Source: Bifidobacterium erythrocebi
Lineage (GTDB): Bacteria; Actinomycetota; Actinomycetes; Actinomycetales; Bifidobacteriaceae
Assembly (NCBI RefSeq): GCF_012932675.1
Contig: NZ_JAAIIF010000006.1
Span: 286,268 to 350,267 of the forward strand
DNA length: 64,000 nt
Direction: 5' to 3'
Both the position numbers and the translations under genes were made by a program. Below, in pieces: positions 53,426 to 61,226 of this stretch (position 1 is its first letter; every line of letters begins with the position of its first letter). The notes under the pieces are model-generated. The model saw only the letters and a program-made list of their open reading frames with translations, was not told the DNA's origin and ran no database searches.

Positions 53426-54376
53426 ATGACTGATATGACCACCCTTCCCGGTCAGGAGCGTTACGTCGCACCGCTCGACGAAACCCCGTTGCAGGATGTC
53501 GACAAGCTTGACGAGACCGCACCCGCCAGCAGCATGTGGGCCGATGCTTGGCGCACGCTGCGCAGGAACCCGATGTTCATCATCTCGGGCCTGCTCATCA
53601 TCTTCATCGTGATCGTGGCGCTGTTCCCCGCCCTGTTCACCAAGCAGAACCCGAACTACTGCACGTTGGAGAACTCGCTGGGGCCAGCGGCCGCCGGCCA
53701 TCCCATGGGCTTCGACTTCCAAGGCTGCGACGTGTACACGCGCGTGGTCTATGGCACCCGCACCTCGCTGAGCGTCGGCCTGTGCGCCACCATCCTCGTG
53801 GTGCTCCTGGGCACGATCATCGGCGCCATCGCCGGCTTCTTCGGCGGCTGGATCGACTCCGTGCTGAGCCGTTTGACCGACATCTTCCTGGCACTGCCGA
53901 TTCTGCTTGGCGCGATCGTCGTGCTGCAGATGTTCAAGACCAACAGCTCGATCTGGAAGATCGTGCTCGTCATGGCGCTGTTCGGCTGGACCTCCACCGC
54001 ACGCATCGCTCGTGGTGCCGTGATGGAAGCGAAGAACCTTGAGTTCAACACCGCATCCACCGCTTTGGGCTCATCGCCGATGCGCAATCTGTTCCGCCAC
54101 ATTCTGCCGAATTCGCTGGCTCCGATCATCGTGATCGGCACCACCTCGCTGGCCACCTACATCGTGCTCGAAGCCACGCTGAGCTTCCTTGGCGTCGGCC
54201 TGCCGAGCACCACCGTCAGCTGGGGCAGTGACATCTCCCAGGCGCAGACCAGCCTGATGACGAACCCGATGGTGCTGTTCTACCCGTCCGCGGCATTGGC
54301 CATCACCGTGCTGTCGTTCATCATGATGGGCGATGCGGTGAAGGATGCCCTTGACCCGAAGAGCCGTACGCTCTGA
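53426..54376 (+). CDS. Peptide ABC transporter permease (OppC/DppC type), second operon
   Basis: 316 aa. N-terminal OppC_N segment with W-R-T-L-R-R-N-P-M-F, six predicted segments in total, EAA loop near A-S-T-A-L-G-S-S-P. Ends D-P-K-S-R-T-L with no extension, unlike the OppC at 1320-2504. AAGGAAAT upstream of the ATG. Confidence 0.92.
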   Translation: MTDMTTLPGQERYVAPLDETPLQDVDKLDETAPASSMWADAWRTLRRNPMFIISGLLIIFIVIVALFPALFTKQNPNYCTLENSLGPAAAGHPMGFDFQGCDVYTRVVYGTRTSLSVGLCATILVVLLGTIIGAIAGFFGGWIDSVLSRLTDIFLALPILLGAIVVLQMFKTNSSIWKIVLVMALFGWTSTARIARGAVMEAKNLEFNTASTALGSSPMRNLFRHILPNSLAPIIVIGTTSLATYIVLEATLSFLGVGLPSTTVSWGSDISQAQTSLMTNPMVLFYPSAALAITVLSFIMMGDAVKDALDPKSRTL

Positions 54377-54392
54377 GCAAGGAGGAGAAACA

Positions 54393-56399
54393 ATGGAAAA
54401 CAACGAATCCAAGCTCGTCGCCATGCAGAAGGAGCAGGGTCCTCTGCTTGAGGTGAAGGATCTTGCCATCGACTTCACCACCGACAGGAACCGTGCCGTC
54501 CATGCGGTGCGCGATGTCTCCTTCTCCGTCTACCCGGGGCAGTGGGTCGCCATCGTAGGCGAATCCGGTTCCGGCAAATCCACTTCGGCCATGAGCGTGC
54601 TCGGACTGCTGCCCGGCACCGGCCATGTGGTCGGCGGCTCCATCAAGCTCGACGGGCAGGAGCTTGTCGGTCTGAAGCAGAAGGATTTCGATAAGCTGCG
54701 CGGCTCCAAGATGGGTCTTGTGCCGCAGGACCCGATGAGCAACCTCAACCCGGTGTGGCGCATTGGCACCCAGGTGAAGGAGGCACTGGTCGCCAACAAC
54801 ATGGACATCTCCCACGAGAGGCGTTCCAAGTTGGCCAAGGCCCTTGCCGGCGACGAGGTCGATGTCAAGAGCAACGACGACGAGACCTTCATCTCGTCCG
54901 CCGAACTGCCGGCGCTGCTCGATGCCGCCAAGGCCGCGATCGCCGAGGCGGGCATCACCGGCGAGGCCGCGGAACGCTCCCTCGCGTATTTCAAGGAGGA
55001 GTGGGTCCCCGGTTCCGAGACGCGTTGGCGTGTGGCCGACGATCTGATCAAGGCCGGTGTGAAGAACGACACCGCATGGGATATCGTCAAGAAACATGTC
55101 ACCGGGTCGACCATGGACGACCGTATCGCCGGTCTGCTGTCCGAAGCCGGTCTGCCCGATGCCGCGACTCGTGCCCGCCAGTACCCGCACGAGTTCTCCG
55201 GCGGCATGCGCCAGCGTGCGCTGATCGCCATCGGTCTGGCCTGCCGACCGGAGCTGCTTATCGCCGACGAACCGACCTCCGCACTCGACGTGACCGTGCA
55301 GAAGAAGATCCTCGACCACCTGCACATGCTCACCGATTCGCTCGGCACCGCGGTGCTGTTCATCACCCACGATCTGGGATTGGCCGCCGAGCGCGCCCAG
55401 CATATCGTGGTCATGTACAAGGGCCAGGTCGTCGAATCCGGTCCGTCGCTGGAAGTACTGCAGCATCCGCAGCACCCGTACACCAAGCGTCTGGTCGCAG
55501 CCGCCCCCTCGCTGGCATCCCAGCGCATCATCTCCGCCAAGGAGCACGGCGAGAACGCCGACGCACTGCTTGAGCATCACGTGGTGGGCGAGCAGAAGCT
55601 CGAAACGAGCGAGACGATCATCACCGTCGACCATCTGACCAAGGAATTCAAGCTTCCGCGCAAGAAGGAGATGTTCAAGGCCGTCGACGATGTGTCCTTC
55701 TCCGTCAAACGCGGCAGTACGCTGGCCATCGTGGGCGAATCCGGTTCCGGCAAATCCACCGTGGCCAATATGGTGCTCAAACTGCTCGAACCGACGTCCG
55801 GCACGGTCACCTATGAAGGCAAGGACATCTCCGGGTTCAAGGGCAAGGAGCTGCTTGACTTCCGTCGCCACGTGCAGCCGGTGTTCCAGAACCCCTACGG
55901 TTCGCTCGACCCTATGTATTCGATCTATCGTTCCATCGAGGAACCGCTGCGCATCCACGGCATCGGCGACAAGAAGAGCCGTGTCAAGCGCGTGCGCGAA
56001 CTGCTCGACATGGTGGAACTGCCGGAATCCGTGATGGGGCGTTACCCGAACGAGCTGTCCGGTGGCCAGCGTCAGCGCATCGCCATCGCACGTGCCATGG
56101 CGCTCGACCCCGACGTGATCGTCTGCGACGAGGCTGTGTCCGCTTTGGACGTGCTGGTGCAGGACCAGGTGCTGCGCCTGCTCAACGACCTGCAGGCCGA
56201 AAAGGGGCTGAGCTACCTGTTCATCACCCACGATTTGGCCGTGGTCCGTCAGATCGCCGACGAAGTGGTTGTGATGCAGAAGGGCAAGCTGGTCGAGCAT
56301 GCCACCACCGATGAGGTATTCGACCACCCGAAGCAGCAGTACACGCGTGATCTGCTCGACGCCATCCCTGGCGGCAAGCTCCAGCTTGGTCTGGACTGA
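54393..56399 (+). CDS. Peptide ABC transporter, fused double ATP-binding protein with an insert in NBD1
   Basis: 668 aa. NBD1 Walker A GESGSGKS near 56, signature FSGGMRQR near 268; NBD2 GESGSGKS near 449 and LSGGQRQR near 555. The distance from Walker A to signature in NBD1 is about 210 residues against about 120 in the other OppDF here. The extra 90 residues lie between the Q-loop segment (V-P-Q-D-P-M-S-N-L-N-P) and the signature and are helical and charged. AAGGAGG is 7 nt before the ATG. Last gene of the opp operon. Confidence 0.92.
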   Translation: MENNESKLVAMQKEQGPLLEVKDLAIDFTTDRNRAVHAVRDVSFSVYPGQWVAIVGESGSGKSTSAMSVLGLLPGTGHVVGGSIKLDGQELVGLKQKDFDKLRGSKMGLVPQDPMSNLNPVWRIGTQVKEALVANNMDISHERRSKLAKALAGDEVDVKSNDDETFISSAELPALLDAAKAAIAEAGITGEAAERSLAYFKEEWVPGSETRWRVADDLIKAGVKNDTAWDIVKKHVTGSTMDDRIAGLLSEAGLPDAATRARQYPHEFSGGMRQRALIAIGLACRPELLIADEPTSALDVTVQKKILDHLHMLTDSLGTAVLFITHDLGLAAERAQHIVVMYKGQVVESGPSLEVLQHPQHPYTKRLVAAAPSLASQRIISAKEHGENADALLEHHVVGEQKLETSETIITVDHLTKEFKLPRKKEMFKAVDDVSFSVKRGSTLAIVGESGSGKSTVANMVLKLLEPTSGTVTYEGKDISGFKGKELLDFRRHVQPVFQNPYGSLDPMYSIYRSIEEPLRIHGIGDKKSRVKRVRELLDMVELPESVMGRYPNELSGGQRQRIAIARAMALDPDVIVCDEAVSALDVLVQDQVLRLLNDLQAEKGLSYLFITHDLAVVRQIADEVVVMQKGKLVEHATTDEVFDHPKQQYTRDLLDAIPGGKLQLGLD

Positions 56400-56447
56400 T
56401 CGCAATGGCCGCATAGCCGGCACATGACCGCCCGAGTGGGCGTCGAC

Positions 56448-56489
56448 ACGGCGGGCCGTTTCCCATAGTGGGAAACGGCCCGCCGTTTT
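56448..56489 (+). terminator. Terminator of the second opp operon
   Basis: Perfect 17-bp stem (56448-56464 with 56470-56486), ATAGT loop and T tail. Confidence 0.93.
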
Positions 56490-56523
56490 GCTTGACGGTG
56501 CATGGCTTTTCTCATATCACGGC

Positions 56524-56537
56524 TAGGCTGGGCGGTA
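56524..56537 (+). promoter_or_regulatory. Leaderless -10 box of the exonuclease gene
   Basis: TAGGCT (56524-56529), 7 nt, ATG at 56537. Confidence 0.5.
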
Positions 56538-57397
56538 TGAGCATCACCATCACCACCTCGAACGTCAACGGCATCCGCGCGGCCAAGCGCAAGGGCATAG
56601 AGACCTGGGCCGCACAGCATACGCCGAACGTGTGGTGCATGCAGGAAGTGCGTGCGCCGCAAACCGAAATCGATCCCATCTTCGACGAATTCGCCTTCGA
56701 ATACGCCACCGCCGGAGCCATAGACGCGCAGGACGGGCTGGACCGCACCAACGAGGTGTGCCGGATCAAGGGGCGTGCCGGGGTCGCGCTGCTCACCGAC
56801 CTGAAGGTCGATGACCGGCGCTACGGGCTGCCGGGGCTTGCCGAGGACGTGGATTCCGGGCGATGGATCGAAAACGACATCACCACCCCGGCCGGCAACC
56901 CCCTCACCGTCGTCTGCGTGTACGTGCATGCGGGCAATACCGACGATCCGGTCAAGATGGAACAGAAATACCGGTTCCTCGACACCATGCTGAAGCGTAT
57001 GGGCGAGCTTCGCGACGAGGCGGCGAACGGCGGCCGGCAGGCCGTGCTGTGCGGGGACTTCAACATCGCGCACACCCCGGCGGACATCAAGAACGCCAAG
57101 GCCAACGAGAAGCACGCCGGATTCCTTCCCGAGGAACGCGCCTACGTGGACCGCTGGCTGGACGAATACGGTTTCATGGACGTGACCCGTCGTCTTGCCG
57201 GCGAGATCCAAGGGCCGTACACCTGGTGGAGCCAGCGTGGGCGCGCCTTCGACAACAACGTCGGCTGGAGGATCGACTACCAGTTCGCCACGCCGGCCCT
57301 GGCGCAGAGCGCGATTGACTTCACCATCGACAAGGCACCCAGCTACGACACCCGCTGGTCCGACCACGCGCCGCTGACCATCACCTACGACTACTGA
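56537..57397 (+). CDS. xth: Exodeoxyribonuclease III / AP endonuclease
   Basis: Base-excision repair nuclease of the EEP fold, 286 aa. N-V-N-G-I-R-A at the N-terminus, metal Glu in M-Q-E-V-R near 36, V-Y-V-H-A-G near 130, catalytic C-G-D-F-N-I-A-H near 173, W-R-I-D-Y-Q near 250 and the final S-D-H-A-P. Upstream open frame rejected: the start follows the -10 box by 7 nt. Confidence 0.92.
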   Translation: MSITITTSNVNGIRAAKRKGIETWAAQHTPNVWCMQEVRAPQTEIDPIFDEFAFEYATAGAIDAQDGLDRTNEVCRIKGRAGVALLTDLKVDDRRYGLPGLAEDVDSGRWIENDITTPAGNPLTVVCVYVHAGNTDDPVKMEQKYRFLDTMLKRMGELRDEAANGGRQAVLCGDFNIAHTPADIKNAKANEKHAGFLPEERAYVDRWLDEYGFMDVTRRLAGEIQGPYTWWSQRGRAFDNNVGWRIDYQFATPALAQSAIDFTIDKAPSYDTRWSDHAPLTITYDY

Positions 57398-57550
57398 CCC
57401 GGGCTGTCTGTCCGTTGCCTATCGCTCGTCCGGCATGGGCCATCCGCCTGCCGGACAGGCAAGGAGGCAGGGAACGGAACCCGCCGTTCCGTTCGCAGCG
57501 GCAAGTGCTAGTCTTGTCACGGTCATACAAGCATCGAAATGAGGAGCCCC

Positions 57551-58420
57551 ATGGGACTATTCGGATTCGGCAAGAAGAAGAACAAGGCCGATAAGGCCGC
57601 AACCAAGGCGGAAGACGAGGACGTCAAGGCCGCCAAGGCGGCGAACGCCGCAGCCAAGGCCGACAGCGAACTCGCCCAGCGCACCGCAGCGGCCGCGTTG
57701 CCGGAAGCCGCCAGCGACTACGAAGGCCGCGGCGAGGAACGCGGTCCGTGGGACGTGAACGACGAGAACGTCCCCGACTACGACGAATACCTCGATCTGG
57801 GCGCCTACTACCTGCCGTTCCTGCAGCACATCGAACTGCGCATCAAGGCATCCCGCGCCACCCGCGCCGTGCTCGGATCGACCACCACCTACTACAACTC
57901 CAGCCTCGAGGTCGAGGCCTACGCCGCGCCGAAGACCATGGGCCTGTGGGAGGACTGGCGTGAGGACTTCCTCGCCGCCAACCCGAAGGCCAAGGCCGTG
58001 GAAGGCGTGTTCGGCACGGAGATCATCCTGCCGGTCGAGGTCTCCGGCGGCAAGACGGTACCCACCCGCATCGTCGGCGTCGACGGCCCGCGCTGGATGC
58101 TGCGCGGCATCTTCTCCGGCACCGCCGCAAGCGACCCGGACTCCGAGGAGACCCGCAAGCTCAACGAATTCTTCTCCAACATCGTGGTCGAACGCGGCGA
58201 TGAGCCGCTCGCACCGCGCGACCCGATCCCCATGCACCAGCCGGTCACGCCGGGCGAGCGCAAGGCCGCAGCCGCCGCCAGCAACGAGACGGACGGCACC
58301 GAAGGCAAGGAACATCTGAAGGACATCCCGAACCGTCCCGACGGCCCGCTGTCCCAGGACCAGCAGACGGAAGTCAAGACCACGCTCTCGCGCGGCCCGA
58401 TGTTCTCCGAAGTCCGCTAA
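57551..58420 (+). CDS. DUF3710 family protein
   Basis: 289 aa. An N-terminal Lys/Ala/Glu-rich segment (about 8-50, coiled-coil-like) precedes the conserved domain, G-P-W-D-V-N-D through L-D-L-G-A-Y and R-W-M-L-R-G-I-F-S-G. The family is actinobacterial, of unknown function, usually next to DUF3159. GAGGAG before ATG 57551. Two nucleotides separate it from the next gene. Confidence 0.85.
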   Translation: MGLFGFGKKKNKADKAATKAEDEDVKAAKAANAAAKADSELAQRTAAAALPEAASDYEGRGEERGPWDVNDENVPDYDEYLDLGAYYLPFLQHIELRIKASRATRAVLGSTTTYYNSSLEVEAYAAPKTMGLWEDWREDFLAANPKAKAVEGVFGTEIILPVEVSGGKTVPTRIVGVDGPRWMLRGIFSGTAASDPDSEETRKLNEFFSNIVVERGDEPLAPRDPIPMHQPVTPGERKAAAAASNETDGTEGKEHLKDIPNRPDGPLSQDQQTEVKTTLSRGPMFSEVR

Positions 58421-58422
58421 GC

Positions 58423-59184
58423 ATGGCAGAACGCAAACCTTCCGGCAACGGCACGGGATTCAAGGCACTCGCCGCAGCCGGCGAAGGCGACGACTTCTCC
58501 GTCATCGAGGCGATCGGCGGCGTAAGGGGCGTGGTGGAATCCATGCTCCCCGGCGTCGTATTCGTGGTGCTGTTCGTCATCACGCAGAACCTCGACCTCA
58601 CCATCGGCGTCTCGGCGGTCCTGGCGCTCGCCCAGGTGGCGATCCGTCTCCTGCAGCGCCAGTCCGTGACGGGCGCGCTCAGCGGTCTGGTGGCCGTGGG
58701 CATCTGCCTGATCTGGGCGTGGAAATCCCACGAGGCCCGCGACTACTACATGTTCGGTTTCCTCACGAACGCGGCCTACGCCGCCGTACTCGCCATATCG
58801 CTGATCGCCAGGGTCCCCGCGCTGGGAGCGATCATCGAATTCATCCGCCAGCTGCCGACCGAGCATTTCCGCGCATGGTTCGAGGACTGGACGGGAGACA
58901 AGGCGCTGAAGAAGGCGTACACCATCATCACCTGGCTGTGGATGGCGCTGTTCCTGCTGCGTCTGGCCGTGCAGGTTCCGTTGTACCTGACCAACCACGT
59001 GGCGGCCCTGGGCGTGACGCGGCTGCTGATGGGCATCCCGTTCTGGGCGCTCGCCATCTGGGTGAGCTATCTCATCATCGCCACCCCGTTGCATCGGCAT
59101 AAGGCGGCCAAGGCGCACGCCGAACAGGCGGCGCATGGCGACTCGACCATCGACACAGCACAGACAGCAAAGGATGAACGATAA
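58423..59184 (+). CDS. DUF3159 family membrane protein
   Basis: 253 aa with about five membrane segments. Conserved pattern G-G-V-R-G-V-V-E-S-M-L-P-G-V near 32-45. Hydrophilic His/Ala tail. Family of unknown function, co-conserved with DUF3710 and the TRAM methyltransferase in actinobacteria, so the three are probably functionally linked. The stop overlaps the next ATG by one base. Confidence 0.87.
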   Translation: MAERKPSGNGTGFKALAAAGEGDDFSVIEAIGGVRGVVESMLPGVVFVVLFVITQNLDLTIGVSAVLALAQVAIRLLQRQSVTGALSGLVAVGICLIWAWKSHEARDYYMFGFLTNAAYAAVLAISLIARVPALGAIIEFIRQLPTEHFRAWFEDWTGDKALKKAYTIITWLWMALFLLRLAVQVPLYLTNHVAALGVTRLLMGIPFWALAIWVSYLIIATPLHRHKAAKAHAEQAAHGDSTIDTAQTAKDER

Positions 59185-60461
59185 TGCAGGCTGAGGTTCG
59201 CATAGAACGATACGCAGACCAGGGCCGTTGCGTGGCCCATATCGACGGGCGCGTGGTGTTCGTGCGCTTCGCGTTGCCGGGCGAGCTGGTACGCATCGAG
59301 CTTGACGAGCCGCACGACCGCGACGAACGGTTCTGGACCGGCGAGGTCGTCGAGGTGCTGGAGGCGAGCGACAACCGTGTGGAGCCCGCATGGCCGCTTG
59401 CCGGACCGCTGGCCATGGGCGGCGGCGTGGGCGGTGCCGATCTGGTGCATGTCTCGCTGCCGGGGCAGCTCACCTGGAAGGCCGTGACGGTCAGCGAGCA
59501 GATGAAGCGTCTCGGGCATGTGGATGTGGCCGTGCCCATCAGCCGTGCGGATGGCGACGAGGGGCTTGGCGGCCTGCATTGGCGCACCCGCATCGAGATG
59601 ATCGCGGACGAGAACGGCAAACCGTCCATGCGGCGTCGCGGAACGCATGTGCGTGTGCCGCTGACCACCATGCCGTTGGCCACGAATACGCTGCTTGATG
59701 TCGCGGCAGCCAACAAGGTCTGGGACGGCGGTTTCGAACCGGGTGCGCAGATCCGCCTTTCCGTCCCCGAACCGCGCCATGCCGCGGGGGAGAAGGGCGA
59801 TTCCGGTATCGGCGACAACTATGCCGTGCTGGTGGACGGCGAGCTTACAGCCGGAAGCCGCAGGCTTACGGAGCAGGTCACGGTGGCGGGCAGGGAATTC
59901 ACCTACACCGTGGACGCCAACGGCTTCTGGCAGGTGCATCGCCAGGCCCCGGTCGCCTTGGCCAACCATGTCATCGACCTGGTCCGTGGTGAAATGGACG
60001 GTGCGGTTTCGGCGGTGCTGTGGGATCTGTATTCCGGTTCCGGCCTGTTCACGCTGCCGTTGGCCACGATGGTCGCCGAGCGTACGCGCATGTTCAGCGT
60101 CGAGGGCGGTGACGTGGCGGTGAAGAGTCAGCAGCGCAACCTGCGTGCTTTGGGATTGAACGACGTGGACGTGCGCTGCGGCGATGTGGGCCGCACCCTC
60201 GCCCATGTTCCCGCCCACCTGGCCCACCCGGATGTCGTGGTGCTCGACCCGCCTCGCGCCGGCGCCCATGCCAAGGTCTGCCGGCAGATCGCCGAGGCCT
60301 CGCCGCGTTCGATCGTCTACATCGCCTGCGATTGCACCAGCCTTGCCCGCGACACCGCCACAATCACCGGTCTCGGCTACGAGCTGGCGGACATCCGCGC
60401 CTACGACATCTATCCGATGACCCACCATGTCGAGACGGTGGCGCTGTTCCGCCGTTCCTGA
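59184..60461 (+). CDS. TRAM-domain RNA methyltransferase (TrmA/RlmD family)
   Basis: SAM-dependent 5-methyluridine-type RNA methyltransferase, 425 aa. N-terminal TRAM domain (about 1-60), SAM motif L-W-D-L-Y-S-G-S-G-L-F near 280, V-L-D-P-P-R-A-G near 352 and catalytic Cys in Y-I-A-C-D-C-T-S near 380. The Fe-S cysteines of RlmD near residue 70-160 are absent, as in many Gram-positive members. AAGGA before the ATG. Confidence 0.9.
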   Translation: MQAEVRIERYADQGRCVAHIDGRVVFVRFALPGELVRIELDEPHDRDERFWTGEVVEVLEASDNRVEPAWPLAGPLAMGGGVGGADLVHVSLPGQLTWKAVTVSEQMKRLGHVDVAVPISRADGDEGLGGLHWRTRIEMIADENGKPSMRRRGTHVRVPLTTMPLATNTLLDVAAANKVWDGGFEPGAQIRLSVPEPRHAAGEKGDSGIGDNYAVLVDGELTAGSRRLTEQVTVAGREFTYTVDANGFWQVHRQAPVALANHVIDLVRGEMDGAVSAVLWDLYSGSGLFTLPLATMVAERTRMFSVEGGDVAVKSQQRNLRALGLNDVDVRCGDVGRTLAHVPAHLAHPDVVVLDPPRAGAHAKVCRQIAEASPRSIVYIACDCTSLARDTATITGLGYELADIRAYDIYPMTHHVETVALFRRS

Positions 60462-60471
60462 CGGCAACACG

Positions 60472-61056
60472 ATGACGGTGGCAGGAAGAATGCTGGCAAG
60501 GGGCGTCGGCATCGCGCTGACGGTCGCGATGCTGCTGCCCCTCGTCTCGTGCGCGCCGAGCGGCGCGGCGGTGGGCGATACGAACGCCCACGGGTCCGCG
60601 TCGCAATCCAGCGGCGTGGAACGCGGCGACGTATCCATCGGCATGATCGGCTCGCATGCCGCGTCGGCCGACGATCTGGTGCTTGATGCCTACGATGCCG
60701 CCGGTCTGGCCGCATCATACGTGTCGCTGGCCGATGCCGTCAGGCCAGCGGCCTGTGGGCAGCGTGCCGTCAGGGACATGGTGACGCGCCAGGTGACGCT
60801 TATCGTCGTCAGCGGTCTTGACGCCACCCAGGATGTGCAGGGCTGGAACAGCGCCCTGATGGCGGCAAGGGATGCCGGCATCCCCGTCGTTCTTGTCGAT
60901 CCCGTTCACGCGCCGTCCGACGCGCGCCTGTATGCGGCCTCGTTCACCATCAACGACCGTGCCGCCGACGCCATGCCGATCGACAAGGCGAGCATGCTGG
61001 TGATCAACGACCGGCCGCATGCGAGGAACCTGATGGTGACCACGCTGCGCCGCTGA
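60472..61056 (+). CDS. Predicted lipoprotein with partial periplasmic-binding-protein resemblance
   Basis: 194 aa. Signal with lipobox L-V-S-C at about 24-27. The mature part has D-V-S-I-G-M-I-G, V-T-L-I-V-V-S-G-L-D and G-I-P-V-V-L-V-D-P-V-H, alternating strands and helices like the first lobe of sugar-binding proteins of the LacI/RbsB type. The second lobe is missing, so it may be a reduced form. Starts 10 nt after the methyltransferase; the ribosome site is weak. Confidence 0.65.
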   Translation: MTVAGRMLARGVGIALTVAMLLPLVSCAPSGAAVGDTNAHGSASQSSGVERGDVSIGMIGSHAASADDLVLDAYDAAGLAASYVSLADAVRPAACGQRAVRDMVTRQVTLIVVSGLDATQDVQGWNSALMAARDAGIPVVLVDPVHAPSDARLYAASFTINDRAADAMPIDKASMLVINDRPHARNLMVTTLRR

Positions 61057-61212
61057 CGGTGCCGAGCGGTTCGCGTTCCGGCCCGTACGTCGCATCGCCC
61101 TGCGCCGTATGCAATGGTTCTCATGGGAGCTTGACTACGATGCGGGCCGGACGGTATATGCTGAGCGCGCAATATCATTCCTCCGAACGAACACCGGTGT
61201 TGGCTCTCGGAG

Positions 61213-61226
61213 TAGGGTAGAGCACA
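61213..61226 (+). promoter_or_regulatory. Leaderless -10 box of the P-type ATPase gene
   Basis: TAGGGT (61213-61218), 7 nt, ATG at 61226. No ribosome site. Confidence 0.5.
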
